A DNA stretch of 35,667 bases from Chitinophagaceae bacterium (GCA_019695015.1 JAIBAV010000046.1:1-35667), one strand, 5' to 3'. Positions 1 to 8,572 are shown, counted from the first letter of the stretch. Notes: a model not told the origin generated them from the sequence alone. Numbers and translations: made by a program.

Positions 1-10
1 TTTTTAACCC

Positions 11-526
11 TTAATCTTTTTTTGCAATTACTACCGCACCAACCATAGCACTTAAAAATAGTACGCTACTAATTTCAAATGGTATTACATAATCGGTAAA
101 TAATTTTTTTCCTAAATTTTCAATTAATCCAATATTTCCTTCACCCATTAAAACGGTTTTTTTATTTAGCTCTAATGTGGTTACTTGTGCATTATAAATA
201 ACATTACAAACACTCAATAAAAAACAGCCACCTGCAATGGTGCCAGCTAATTTCATCCAAACATTTTTTTGAGGCTCTGTTTCTTTATTTAAGTTAAGTA
301 GCATAATAACAAATAAAAACAAAACCATTATGGCTCCTGCATAAACTATTAAGTTTACAATTGCTAAAAACTGTGCATTTAATAAAATATAATGACCTGA
401 GATAGCAAAGAATACAACTATTAGCCATAGTACACTGTGTACTGGATTTTTGCTTAAAATAACCATTAAAGCACTAAACAATGCTAAGCCTGTTAAAAAC
501 CAAAATAATATTTGTATTAAGTTCAT
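11..526 (-). CDS. nuoJ: NADH-quinone oxidoreductase subunit J
   Basis: Membrane subunit of respiratory complex I (NDH-1), part of the proton-pumping arm near the quinone site. The 171-aa protein shows about five hydrophobic helices (roughly residues 7-23, 30-48, 55-77, 92-110 and 150-167). The third carries the NuoJ-typical segment IVYAGAIMVLFLFVIM. A charged loop of about 40 residues precedes the last helix, as is usual in the family. The start is an ATG at 526, 11 bp after the nuoI stop, so the two are cotranscribed. It is the last complete gene of the minus-strand nuo operon in this window; nuoK should follow beyond position 1. Family and gene order agree, so the assignment is secure. Confidence 0.95.
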   Translation of the reverse strand: MNLIQILFWFLTGLALFSALMVILSKNPVHSVLWLIVVFFAISGHYILLNAQFLAIVNLIVYAGAIMVLFLFVIMLLNLNKETEPQKNVWMKLAGTIAGGCFLLSVCNVIYNAQVTTLELNKKTVLMGEGNIGLIENLGKKLFTDYVIPFEISSVLFLSAMVGAVVIAKKD

Positions 527-537
527 GGTGTTTATTT

Positions 538-1068
538 CTATTTTCCTTTTGCTTTTTCTAAATCTGTAGTTTCTGTTTTAGGATTTGGTATTAGCAAATC
601 TTGTTTACTATAAATAAAATTCTTTCTGCTATAATTAGATGGTGCCAAAGTTTCGCTTAAATAAATTGCATCTTTGGGGCAAGCTTCTTCGCAAAGGCCA
701 CAAAAAATGCAACGCAGCATATTTATTTCGTACTTAGCTGCATACTTTTCTTCTCTGTATAAATTTTCTTCTTCGGGTAATCTTTCTGCAGCTTCCATTG
801 TAATAGCTTCTGCTGGGCAAGCTACTGCACAAAGCCCACAAGCTGTACAACGTTCTCTGCCTTCTTCGTCTCTATTTAGTACATGAAGCCCTCTAAAAAC
901 AGGACTAAATGTTCTTTTTTGTTCAGGATAGTGAATAGTAGGTTGCTTTTTAAACATGTGTTTAAAAGTGATGAACATCCCTTTAAAAATATTCCATAAA
1001 TAAATCCGTTCTAAAAAGTTCATCGGACTTCTATCTACCTGTTTTGATCTATTAGTTAACGTCTGCAT
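538..1068 (-). CDS. nuoI: NADH-quinone oxidoreductase subunit I (2x[4Fe-4S])
   Basis: Peripheral-arm subunit of complex I that carries clusters N6a and N6b and passes electrons towards NuoB. Two ferredoxin motifs are complete: C74-x2-C77-x2-C80-x3-C84-P and C120-x2-C123-x2-C126-x3-C130-P. The length of 176 aa is normal. Two starts are possible: ATG at 1068, or an internal ATG at 1023 (Met16, before NFLERIY). The N-terminal 15 residues are polar and not obviously conserved, so the shorter form cannot be excluded. It sits between nuoH and nuoJ as in standard nuo operons. The gap to nuoH is unusually long (216 bp) and contains a GC-rich repeat listed separately. Confidence 0.95.
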   Translation of the reverse strand: MQTLTNRSKQVDRSPMNFLERIYLWNIFKGMFITFKHMFKKQPTIHYPEQKRTFSPVFRGLHVLNRDEEGRERCTACGLCAVACPAEAITMEAAERLPEEENLYREEKYAAKYEINMLRCIFCGLCEEACPKDAIYLSETLAPSNYSRKNFIYSKQDLLIPNPKTETTDLEKAKGK

Positions 1069-1201
1069 TTCTATTAATTTTAGCTTTTAGCAATGGCTAA
1101 TGCTAAGGTTTGCAAATATATTTTTTGTACCCAACTAAACAATTTAAATACTCTCAACTGTTTTGTTTTATGTTTCATTCTTCTGGTTCTTTTGTCATCT
1201 A

Positions 1202-1215
1202 TTGTTGCGTCGCAC
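1202..1215. repeat. GC-rich 14-nt dispersed repeat, copy 1
   Basis: The 14-mer TTGTTGCGTCGCAC lies in the 216-bp gap between nuoI and nuoH and is identical to positions 5006-5019. Its core TGCGTCGCA is an odd-centred palindrome (TGCG-T-CGCA). A further shared heptamer TTGTACT follows at 1227-1233. The repeat stands out against very AT-rich surroundings. No other copy was noticed by eye in this window. Function is unknown. Confidence 0.6.
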
Positions 1216-1284
1216 TCTTCAACTTTTTGTACTTAATGCATCTTTATTTTAAAACTACTTTGTTTTAAGTTTCGTTTTCTATTA

Positions 1285-2349
1285 TTAAAACTTCCAACCA
1301 TTGTGTTTTAATAATACTATAAAAGCAGTAACTAGCATATTAAATAAAGCCAATGGCACCATTTTTTTCCAACCTAAATCCATTAATTGATCATATCTAA
1401 ATCTTGGTATTGTCCAACGTATCCACATAAATACAAAAATAAAAATCACTATTTTTATCAGTATAGATGTTACTTGTAGCAAGGCTGCCCAGTTGCCAAT
1501 ACTTGCATATAAATTAGCATCGTTTACAAATGGAATATCATATCCACCAAAATATAGGGTTGCCATTACTGCACTGCTCATTATCATATTAATATATTCA
1601 GCAAATAAATAAAAACCCAATTTCATACTAGAGTACTCTTGATGGTAGCCAAAATTTAATTCGCTTTCTGCTTCAGGTAAATCAAAAGGTGTTCTGTTAC
1701 ACTCCGCAAGTGCACAAATAAAAAATAATAAAAAGCCCAAAGGTTGGTAAACAATATTCCATAACCCTTCTTGTTGCTGTTTTACCATTTCGTTTAATGA
1801 TAGAGTTCCTGTTATCATTAAAACAGCAATTAAGCTTAAGCCCATTGCCAGCTCATAACTAATAGCCTGAGAGGCTGCTCTTAGTACAGCCATTAAAGAA
1901 AATTTATTATTGCTTGCCCAGCCTCCAATCATTATTCCATAAATACCTAAGCTTACCACAGCAAAAATGTATAATACAGCAATATTTATATCGGCAACTT
2001 GTAAATCAATTTTTCTATCAAATAGTTCTACACTTCCGCCCCAAGGTATTACTGCACAAGTCATTAAAGAAGCAACCATTGCTAAACCGGGACCTAAAAT
2101 AAATAACCATTTACTTGCATGGGTAGGTACAATTTCTTCTTTAGTAAACATTTTTACACCATCTGCCAAAGGTTGTAATAAGCCAAATGGTCCTGCACGG
2201 TTTGGTCCTGGACGGTCTTGTAAAATTGCAGCTACTTTACGTTCTGCAAAAGTGGTATATAAAGCAATGCCTAAACTTGCCAAAATAATAATGATTATTA
2301 AAACAAGTTTTTCAATTATAAATAGCCAGTCAATAGTTAAAAATGTCAT
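1285..2349 (-). CDS. nuoH: NADH-quinone oxidoreductase subunit H
   Basis: Membrane subunit of complex I that forms much of the quinone-binding chamber at the junction of the two arms. The conserved loop motif DRPGPNRAGPFGLLQPLADG follows the first helix. The acidic loop NRTPFDLPEAESEL and the segment EYSSMKLGFYLFAEYINM, both NuoH hallmarks, are intact. About eight transmembrane helices are visible. I place the start at the ATG at 2349 (MTFLTIDW, 354 aa); a TTG four codons upstream at 2361 is possible but less likely. The gene begins 19 bp after the nuoG stop, consistent with one transcript. Confidence 0.96.
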   Translation of the reverse strand: MTFLTIDWLFIIEKLVLIIIIILASLGIALYTTFAERKVAAILQDRPGPNRAGPFGLLQPLADGVKMFTKEEIVPTHASKWLFILGPGLAMVASLMTCAVIPWGGSVELFDRKIDLQVADINIAVLYIFAVVSLGIYGIMIGGWASNNKFSLMAVLRAASQAISYELAMGLSLIAVLMITGTLSLNEMVKQQQEGLWNIVYQPLGFLLFFICALAECNRTPFDLPEAESELNFGYHQEYSSMKLGFYLFAEYINMIMSSAVMATLYFGGYDIPFVNDANLYASIGNWAALLQVTSILIKIVIFIFVFMWIRWTIPRFRYDQLMDLGWKKMVPLALFNMLVTAFIVLLKHNGWKF

Positions 2350-2368
2350 TATATATAACAATTAATTA

Positions 2369-3466
2369 TTAAAAATCTGTTGAATGAGCTGGCCTGTCTA
2401 AGGCACTCAATTCTATATTTGGTTTATTAACTTCGCTCACATTATGAATGTCCATTAATAATTTGGGCTGTCTTCCGTTTAAAACTTCTGGTAAAGTTTC
2501 TTGAGGCAGCACACTGTTTACGTAATGCCCTTGAGAAATTACGGAATGTCTGTTTACATTAGTTGGGCCTTCTATTACCCAATCGCTTACTTTCTTTTTA
2601 TCAAATCTACATTCGTTGCATATCCAACCTGGTTTGCCATTACTTGCATCTTTCACTTCACCCCATTCATCAATTCTTCCTGTTACTCTATATACTTCGT
2701 CACCTCTCATCCATAATCTAACTTCTCCGCAGCATTTAGGGTTATTGCAATCTCTATGAGCATCCACAGGTTTAGTAAACCATACACGGTTTTTAAATCT
2801 AAAAGTTTTATCTGTTAATGCACCTACCGGGCATACATCAATTATGTTTCCTATAAAATCGTTTTGTAAATTTTTCTGAATATAAGTGGCAATTTGTGCA
2901 TGGTCGCCTCTGTCTAAAATGCCATGTTCTCTTTGGTTAGTTAGTTGATTGGCTACTAACACACAACGATAGCATAAAATACAACGTGTCATGTGTAGTT
3001 GTATTTTATCTCCTAAATCTACTTTTTTAAAGGTTCTTTTTTGAAATTCAAATCTAGATTTATCTGCTCCATGTTCATAACTTAAATCTTGTAAATAACA
3101 TTCGCCTGCTTGGTCACAAATTGGGCAATCTAAGGGGTGGTTTATTAATAAAAATTCAACTACACCTGCTCTTGCAGTTAATACTCTTTCGGATGTAATG
3201 TTTTTTACTTCCATTCCATCCATTACAGTGGTACGGCAGCTTGCCACTAATTTAGGCATAGGGCGTGGGTCTTTTTCGGAGCCTTTACTTACCTCTACTA
3301 AACAAGTTCTGCATTTACCTCCACTGCCTTCTAATTTGCTATAGTAACACATAGTAGGTGGAGCAACTTCTCCCCCAATTTTTCTTGCAGCATTTAATAT
3401 TGTAGTACCTGCTGGTACTTCAATAACAATGTTATCAATGGTTACTTTAAATAATGTTTCACTCAT
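2369..3466 (-). CDS. nuoG: NADH-quinone oxidoreductase subunit G, short form without the molybdopterin-type domain
   Basis: Iron-sulfur subunit of the complex I peripheral arm, taking electrons from NuoF/NuoE. Ligands visible: N1b [2Fe-2S] C40, C52, C55, C77; N5 [4Fe-4S] H110, C114, C117, C123; N4 [4Fe-4S] C162, C165, C168, C212. Five more cysteines follow (C240, C245, C246, C283, C286), placed like the Fe4S4 subdomain that precedes the molybdopterin-type domain in long NuoG proteins. The protein ends at 365 aa, against roughly 700-900 aa in long forms, with an unstructured-looking tail. nuoH starts 19 bp downstream, so there is no sign of a recent frameshift; short NuoG is known in Bacteroidota. 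ATG start at 3466. Confidence 0.93.
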   Translation of the reverse strand: MSETLFKVTIDNIVIEVPAGTTILNAARKIGGEVAPPTMCYYSKLEGSGGKCRTCLVEVSKGSEKDPRPMPKLVASCRTTVMDGMEVKNITSERVLTARAGVVEFLLINHPLDCPICDQAGECYLQDLSYEHGADKSRFEFQKRTFKKVDLGDKIQLHMTRCILCYRCVLVANQLTNQREHGILDRGDHAQIATYIQKNLQNDFIGNIIDVCPVGALTDKTFRFKNRVWFTKPVDAHRDCNNPKCCGEVRLWMRGDEVYRVTGRIDEWGEVKDASNGKPGWICNECRFDKKKVSDWVIEGPTNVNRHSVISQGHYVNSVLPQETLPEVLNGRQPKLLMDIHNVSEVNKPNIELSALDRPAHSTDF

Positions 3467-3581
3467 AATATTAATTCAAACTAAACATCTAATAATACAA
3501 TTCTCACTTTTAACCTATTTCTTCAATAATACTTCTGTTTAATTTTAAAGTTATTTTCTTACATATTTCTCTACTCAAAAA

Positions 3582-4937
3582 TTAAGCAGGCACATGAATT
3601 GGATTGGCATAATGTGCTAATCCAAAATTTCTTTTTTGTGCTTCCTCTTTATTGGTAATATGCCATTCAAACTCATCTCTAAAATGCCTAATGGCTGCTG
3701 CAACTGGCCAAGCTGCTGCATCGCCTAATGGGCAAATTGTATTTCCTTCAATTTTAGATTGCACATCCCACAATAAATCTATATCACTCATTTTCCCTTT
3801 TCCACTTTCAATATTCCATAATATTTTTTCCATCCAGCCAGTGCCTTCTCTACAAGGCGAGCATTGCCCACAACTTTCATGACGATAAAATCTTGCCAGG
3901 GTGTAGGTATTTTTTACTACACATTGATCTTCATCTAAAACAATAAAGCCTCCGCTACCCATCATACTTCCTGAAGCAAAACCTCCATCGCTAAGGCTTT
4001 CATAATTCATAAATCTTGTTTCGCCTTTTGCTGTTTTAAGTAAGAGGTTGGCAGGTAAAATAGGCACTGACGACCCGCCTGGAATACAGGCTTTTAGTCT
4101 TTTACCATTTGCTATTCCTCCACAATATTCATCACTATAAATAAATTCTTCTACGCTTATGGTCATATCAATTTCATACACCCCTGGTTTATTAATATTT
4201 CCACAAGCCGATATTAGTTTTGTTCCTGTACTTCTGCCTACACCAATTTTTGCATATTCTTCTCCACCCATATTAATGATTGGTACAACAGCAGCTAAAG
4301 TTTCTACATTATTTACTACAGTAGGTCTCATCCATAAACCTTGTACTGCAGGAAAAGGAGGTTTTATTCTTGGATTTCCTCTTTTACCTTCAAGGCTCTC
4401 AATCAATGCAGTTTCCTCTCCACATATATAAGCTCCTGCACCACGTTGTACATGAATATTACAATCAAAGCCTGAGCCTAAAATATTTTTACCTAACCAG
4501 CCATTATTTTTCGCTTCTATAATGGCTTGCTCTAAAATATCTACAATCCAAGCATATTCTCCACGTATATAAATATATGTATCGTTGCTGCCTAATGCAA
4601 ACGAAGAAACTATTAATCCTTCTATTAGCAAATGGGGTATAAACTCCATTAAATATCTGTCTTTAAACGTACCTGGTTCACTTTCGTCTGCATTACAAAC
4701 TAAATGACGAGGCACACCTTCTGGTTTTGCAATAAAGCTCCATTTCATTCCAGCAGGAAAACCAGCACCACCACGACCACGTAACCCACTTTTCTTCACT
4801 TCTTCAACAATAGTTTCGGGGCTCATTGTTTTTAAAGCTTTTTCTACGCTTCTATAACCACCTTCACGCCTGTACACATCATAATACCTGATGCCTTCTA
4901 CATGTGCTTTTTCTAATAATAATTTTATACTGCCCAT
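3582..4937 (-). CDS. nuoF: NADH-quinone oxidoreductase subunit F (NADH- and FMN-binding)
   Basis: Entry subunit of complex I: it oxidises NADH through FMN and cluster N3. The FMN/NADH glycine-rich region GLRGRGGAGFPAGMKW spans residues 51-66, followed by CNADESEPGTFKDR. The N3 [4Fe-4S] ligands are C356, C359, C362 (motif SCGQCSPCREG) and C402 (CPLGDA). The length of 451 aa is normal. The start is ATG at 4937. It lies between nuoE and nuoG with gaps of 116 and 115 bp; the upstream gap holds a GC-rich repeat. All catalytic motifs are intact, so this should be a working NADH module. Confidence 0.97.
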   Translation of the reverse strand: MGSIKLLLEKAHVEGIRYYDVYRREGGYRSVEKALKTMSPETIVEEVKKSGLRGRGGAGFPAGMKWSFIAKPEGVPRHLVCNADESEPGTFKDRYLMEFIPHLLIEGLIVSSFALGSNDTYIYIRGEYAWIVDILEQAIIEAKNNGWLGKNILGSGFDCNIHVQRGAGAYICGEETALIESLEGKRGNPRIKPPFPAVQGLWMRPTVVNNVETLAAVVPIINMGGEEYAKIGVGRSTGTKLISACGNINKPGVYEIDMTISVEEFIYSDEYCGGIANGKRLKACIPGGSSVPILPANLLLKTAKGETRFMNYESLSDGGFASGSMMGSGGFIVLDEDQCVVKNTYTLARFYRHESCGQCSPCREGTGWMEKILWNIESGKGKMSDIDLLWDVQSKIEGNTICPLGDAAAWPVAAAIRHFRDEFEWHITNKEEAQKRNFGLAHYANPIHVPA

Positions 4938-5005
4938 ATTGTATCTCTAAAGAGATTTTTAAAATTTATTTTTTTGTACTCTGCTTTTCTGCAACTATTT
5001 AGCTT

Positions 5006-5019
5006 TTGTTGCGTCGCAC
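5006..5019. repeat. GC-rich 14-nt dispersed repeat, copy 2
   Basis: Second copy of TTGTTGCGTCGCAC, in the 116-bp gap between nuoF and nuoE and in the same orientation as copy 1 (1202-1215). The heptamer TTGTACT occurs on both sides here, at 4974-4980 and 5022-5028. The core TGCGTCGCA is palindromic about its central T. See the finding on this repeat. Confidence 0.6.
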
Positions 5020-5053
5020 ACTTGTACTGTAACAAGCATAGCCACCATTAGTT

Positions 5054-5554
5054 TTAATTATTGTTTATTGCTGCTTTTTTACAATCTTCAATAATTTCAT
5101 CTATTTTTTGTTTGGTTAAATGCTCTTTATAATGCTTTCCTAACTGCATCATAGGGGCATAACCACAGGCTCCTAAACATTCTACTGTTTTTAATGTAAA
5201 CATTCCATCTGCCGTTGTTTCGCCAGGTTTTATTCCTAATTTTTCATTTATATATGCAATAATATCATCGCTGCCTCTTAACATACAAGGACCAGTTTGG
5301 CAAACTTCAAACATATATTTACCAACAGGTTTTAAATTGTACATGCTATAAAAAGTAGCTACTTCATATACTTCTATTGGTTTAATTTCTAAAAGGGCAG
5401 CTACATAATCCATAGTTTCGGTGCTTAACCAACCACCAAAGCTATCTTGTGCCAAATGCAGTACAGGCAATAAGGCACTCTTTTTTTTATCAGCAGGATA
5501 GCGGTTTACTAACCTTTTAAATTCTGCCATTTGTGTATCGTTAAACTGTATCAC
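5054..5554 (-). CDS. nuoE: NADH-quinone oxidoreductase subunit E ([2Fe-2S])
   Basis: Thioredoxin-like [2Fe-2S] subunit of the NADH module, carrying cluster N1a next to NuoF. Ligands are C85-x4-C90 and C126-x3-C130, the standard NuoE spacing, with the motif ECLGACGYAP around the second pair. The length is 166 aa. The upstream-most start is GTG at 5554, giving a short MIQFN leader; a stop lies four codons upstream. The alternative is an ATG at 5530 (MAEFKR), which would still keep the whole domain. I prefer the GTG because an MIQF-type beginning is familiar from related proteins, but that is recollection rather than proof. Confidence 0.95.
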   Translation of the reverse strand: MIQFNDTQMAEFKRLVNRYPADKKKSALLPVLHLAQDSFGGWLSTETMDYVAALLEIKPIEVYEVATFYSMYNLKPVGKYMFEVCQTGPCMLRGSDDIIAYINEKLGIKPGETTADGMFTLKTVECLGACGYAPMMQLGKHYKEHLTKQKIDEIIEDCKKAAINNN

Positions 5555-5625
5555 TTTTCTATTTTAATTTTTAATTTTAAATAACTGAAATAATCAATTT
5601 TTAAAATTTTACTTTCTATATTTTA

Positions 5626-6858
5626 TTAAGCATCTAGCTCACCAGCTATTAAATTTAAGCTACTCATTGTCATAATTGCATCGCTCAACATGCCACCTTT
5701 TGTTAACTCGCTATACGCCTGATAATAAATAAAGCAAGGGCGTCTAAAATGTAATCTATAAGGTGTTCTGCCTCCATCGCTAATTAAATAAAAGCCCAAT
5801 TCTCCGTTTGCTCCTTCAATGCTATTATATACTTCCCCTTTGGGTATTTCTGTTTCGCCCATTACAATTTTAAAATGCCATATTAAAGATTCCATTCTGG
5901 TATAAACCAGTTCTTTTTCAGGCAAATAATATTCTGGTGCATCTGCATGGTACACTTCTGCTTCGGCTCCTTTAAATTCTTGTACTTTTTGATATGCTTG
6001 TTGAATGATTGAAATGGATTGCCAAACTTCTTGGTCTCTCACTAAAAATCTATCATAATTATCGCCAGTTGTACCTACTGGAATAGTAAAATTAAAATCT
6101 TGGTAACTACTATAAGGTGTATGTACTCTAACATCATAATCTACACCAGCAGCTCTTAAATTTGGACCAGTAAAGCCATAGTTTAAAGCTCTTTCGGCAC
6201 TAATTGCACCAGTTCCAATTAAACGATCCATGAAAATTCTGTTTCTTAAAAACAGATTGCCAAATTCTTTCCAAGCTTTAGGAAATTCAACTAAAAATTT
6301 ATCTAATTTCTTCCATGCGGTATCATTAAAGTTTCTTTCAAAACCGCCAATACGCCCCATGTTTGTTGTTAATCTTGCACCACATATTTCTTCATAAATT
6401 TCATACACCAATTCTCTGTATTGCATTACGTATAAGAATCCTGTAAAAGCACCACTATCTACCCCAACAATAGAATTGCAAATTAAGTGGTCGGTAATAC
6501 GAGATAATTCCATAATAATTACTCGTAAATAATCTACCCTTTTAGGTGTTTGAATGCCTAATAATTTTTCGCAAGTGAGGTGCCAACCCATATTGTTTAA
6601 AGGGGCTGAACAATAATTTAATCTATCTGTTAATGTGGTAATTTGAAATAGGGGTCTGCGTTCTGCTAATTTTTCAAAAGCTCTATGTATATAGCCAATA
6701 GTTTGCTCTGCACTTACAATACGTTCTCCATCTAACTCAATAATATTTTGCATTACACCATGTGTTGCAGGGTGTGTTGGGCCAAGGTTTAATGTAGTTG
6801 TTTCTTTTTCTATTGCACCTTTTGGCAGTTTTATATTATGGTGTAAAATATCTGACAT
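5626..6858 (-). CDS. nuoD: NADH-quinone oxidoreductase subunit D
   Basis: The 49-kDa-type subunit of complex I, related to the large subunit of [NiFe] hydrogenases; with NuoB and NuoH it frames the quinone-reduction site. It begins with the conserved LNLGPTHPATHGVMQ segment (about residues 24-38), and later shows the family segments YIHRAFEKLAE, RVDYLRVIIMELSRI and SDGGRTPYRLHFRRPCF. The length of 410 aa fits stand-alone NuoD, not the NuoCD fusion of enterobacteria. The start is ATG at 6858, 41 bp after nuoC. The assignment is secure. Confidence 0.97.
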   Translation of the reverse strand: MSDILHHNIKLPKGAIEKETTTLNLGPTHPATHGVMQNIIELDGERIVSAEQTIGYIHRAFEKLAERRPLFQITTLTDRLNYCSAPLNNMGWHLTCEKLLGIQTPKRVDYLRVIIMELSRITDHLICNSIVGVDSGAFTGFLYVMQYRELVYEIYEEICGARLTTNMGRIGGFERNFNDTAWKKLDKFLVEFPKAWKEFGNLFLRNRIFMDRLIGTGAISAERALNYGFTGPNLRAAGVDYDVRVHTPYSSYQDFNFTIPVGTTGDNYDRFLVRDQEVWQSISIIQQAYQKVQEFKGAEAEVYHADAPEYYLPEKELVYTRMESLIWHFKIVMGETEIPKGEVYNSIEGANGELGFYLISDGGRTPYRLHFRRPCFIYYQAYSELTKGGMLSDAIMTMSSLNLIAGELDA

Positions 6859-6899
6859 AATTTTTTTTAAAGCTGATTATAATTTTTAGTTAGATGAAA

Positions 6900-7421
6900 T
6901 TACAAAATAGAGCCTCCACGACCGAACATTTCATCATCTTTATCAACTCTTGTTTGATCTTCTAATGGATATTGTTTTCTTAACGGAAAATAATCCATTT
7001 CATCTACATTTAATATTCTTTTTAAATTAGGATGACCAATAAAGTTTACTCCAAAAAAATCGTATGTTTCTCTTTCCATCCAATTGGCAGCTTCGTATAG
7101 TGCTGTTGCTGTATATACTTCTGTTTTTTCTGCATCGGTATATACTTTAAATCTTACTCTAATATTGTTTTCTAGATTGTGCAAATGATAAACAACTGCA
7201 ACTTCTTCGCCTTTTCTATCTGGATAATGAACTGCACACAAATCGGTTAAAAATCTAAATTTAAGAGTTTCATCATCATATAAAAACTGAAGTACTTTTA
7301 AGTTTAAATCTTTGGGGGCAACAAAAGTTAGGAAGTTGTAAGGTTCTTCCCAATTGGTTAATTGTTCTCCAAATTTTTCAACTAATTTTTGTTTTACTAT
7401 TTCGTTGTTTAATGCCATCAT
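6900..7421 (-). CDS. nuoC: NADH-quinone oxidoreductase subunit C
   Basis: The 30-kDa-type peripheral-arm subunit of complex I, which supports NuoD. The family signature region is present as WMERETYDFFGVNFIGHPNL, followed by RILNVDEMDYFPLRKQYPLE. The length of 173 aa is normal for a separate NuoC. Two consecutive ATG codons (7421 and 7418) can serve as start. It lies 23 bp downstream of nuoB and 41 bp upstream of nuoD, inside the nuo operon. Confidence 0.95.
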   Translation of the reverse strand: MMALNNEIVKQKLVEKFGEQLTNWEEPYNFLTFVAPKDLNLKVLQFLYDDETLKFRFLTDLCAVHYPDRKGEEVAVVYHLHNLENNIRVRFKVYTDAEKTEVYTATALYEAANWMERETYDFFGVNFIGHPNLKRILNVDEMDYFPLRKQYPLEDQTRVDKDDEMFGRGGSIL

Positions 7422-7444
7422 TTAAAAATTCAACTTAATAAATT

Positions 7445-8032
7445 TTATTCAATTCCGTAACTGTTTAATAAAGCCTTATAGTGGTCTGTGTTTCTTCTTC
7501 TAATACTTTCATTTTGTACTATATCTTGTATTCTCATCACTCCATCTAAAATAGCTTCTGGTCTTGGTGCACAGCCAGGCACATACACATCTACAGGTAT
7601 TATCTGGTCTATTCCTTGTAATACACTATAGGTATCAAAAATACCACCAGTGCTTGCACAAGCTCCAACAGCCATTACCCAACGTGGTTCAGCCATTTGT
7701 ATATAAACCTGACGTAGTACAGGCCCCATTTTTTTAGCTATTGTTCCCATAACCATTAACAAATCGCACTGGCGTGGAGAAAAGCCCACACGTTCGCTTC
7801 CAAAGCGTGCTAAATCGTAATGGCTTGCCATGGTAGCCATAAATTCTATACCACAACAACTGGTTGCAAAAGGCATTGGCCAAATAGAATTTTTGCGTGC
7901 CAGACCAACTACATCGCTAAGCTTTGTTGCAAAAAATCCTTCGCCAGTATATCCATCAGGCATTTCGCTAACAATTAAACTGTCGGCTAATTTTGCTTCT
8001 TTTGGATGTATATTATATTTTACTGGTCTCAT
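7445..8032 (-). CDS. nuoB: NADH-quinone oxidoreductase subunit B (cluster N2)
   Basis: Subunit of complex I that holds the terminal cluster N2, which reduces quinone. The four ligands are visible: adjacent C59 and C60 (SCCGIEFM), C125 (GACASTGG) and C154 (VPGCAPRPEA). These are the standard positions in the 195-aa protein. The start is ATG at 8032. nuoA lies upstream across a 66-bp gap. With nuoC, nuoD, nuoH and nuoI all intact, the Q-module of complex I is complete in this window. Confidence 0.97.
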   Translation of the reverse strand: MRPVKYNIHPKEAKLADSLIVSEMPDGYTGEGFFATKLSDVVGLARKNSIWPMPFATSCCGIEFMATMASHYDLARFGSERVGFSPRQCDLLMVMGTIAKKMGPVLRQVYIQMAEPRWVMAVGACASTGGIFDTYSVLQGIDQIIPVDVYVPGCAPRPEAILDGVMRIQDIVQNESIRRRNTDHYKALLNSYGIE

Positions 8033-8098
8033 TTTAAATTTATAATTTTTACTTCTGGTTACTAACCATATTCTTACATAATGCTTACAATTGTTTAT

Positions 8099-8494
8099 TT
8101 AATCTTCCCACTTTAATGCTTTTTTCTTAATTATATAAATAAATCCAACTAAGAAAAGAGCTACAAACATTAGAACAGCTAAAAAGCCTTCCCAGCCCAA
8201 CATTTTAAAATTAACTGCATAAGGGTAAAAGAAGATAACCTCTACATCAAACAACACAAATAAAATAGCCACTAAAAAATATTTAACCGAAACTGGTTGC
8301 CTTGCATCGCCATGAGATTCTATGCCACTAGTAAATGTTTCTAGTTTTTCTTTGGTTCTTCTTTTTGGGCCAACCATTGCAGATAAAAATAACATAGTTG
8401 CAACAAAACCCACAGCAAAAATTAATTGAATACCAATTGGAAGATAGTTAGATGTAGTATTTGCATTGGATGCATTTAATAAGAAATGATGCAT
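8099..8494 (-). CDS. nuoA: NADH-quinone oxidoreductase subunit A
   Basis: Small membrane subunit of complex I, with a loop that contacts the quinone cavity. The 131-aa protein has three hydrophobic helices (about residues 18-40, 71-93 and 98-122). The cytoplasmic loop carries the family motif ESHGDARQPVSVKYF, and the second helix the acidic pair in LFDVEVIFFYP. It is the first gene of the operon; an ATG at 8494 lies about 25 bp downstream of a Bacteroidota-type -7 box. Immediately upstream of that box is the terminator of the preceding gene, so the nuo genes form their own transcription unit. Confidence 0.96.
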   Translation of the reverse strand: MHHFLLNASNANTTSNYLPIGIQLIFAVGFVATMLFLSAMVGPKRRTKEKLETFTSGIESHGDARQPVSVKYFLVAILFVLFDVEVIFFYPYAVNFKMLGWEGFLAVLMFVALFLVGFIYIIKKKALKWED

Positions 8495-8519
8495 AATTGA
8501 ATTTGTTTCTTACAAGCTA

Positions 8520-8527
8520 CAAAAATA
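8520..8527 (-). promoter_or_regulatory. Putative nuo operon promoter, -7 box TATTTTTG
   Basis: On the minus strand, TATTTTTG fits the Bacteroidota -7 consensus TAnnTTTG and lies 25 bp upstream of the nuoA ATG, predicting a short leader of about 20 nt. No clear -33 TTG is present; a T-run sits about 20 bp upstream. Its place between a terminator and nuoA supports it. Motif-based only. Confidence 0.4.
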
Positions 8528-8540
8528 GGTGTTAGTTGGG

Positions 8541-8572
8541 TAAAAAAGAAAAACTCTCCAAGTATTGGAGAG
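8541..8572 (-). terminator. Intrinsic terminator after the TPR gene
   Basis: A perfect 8-bp stem, CTCTCCAA/TTGGAGAG (8554-8561 with 8565-8572), encloses a 3-nt loop. Read on the minus strand it is followed by TTTTTCTTTTTTA. It lies 53 bp past the stop of the TPR gene and ahead of the nuoA promoter, so it insulates the nuo operon from the upstream operon. Confidence 0.8.

Noticed and set aside
1967..2365. Open frames on the plus strand inside nuoH, and similar antisense frames in nuoF, ispG, mscL and others
   Set aside because: They lie wholly within strongly conserved genes, show no domain or signal features, and have no promoter or spacing support.
2350..3466. nuoG as a frameshifted or truncated pseudogene
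   Set aside because: The reading frame is clean, nuoH starts 19 bp after the stop, no remnant of a molybdopterin domain is present, and short NuoG is a known form in this phylum.
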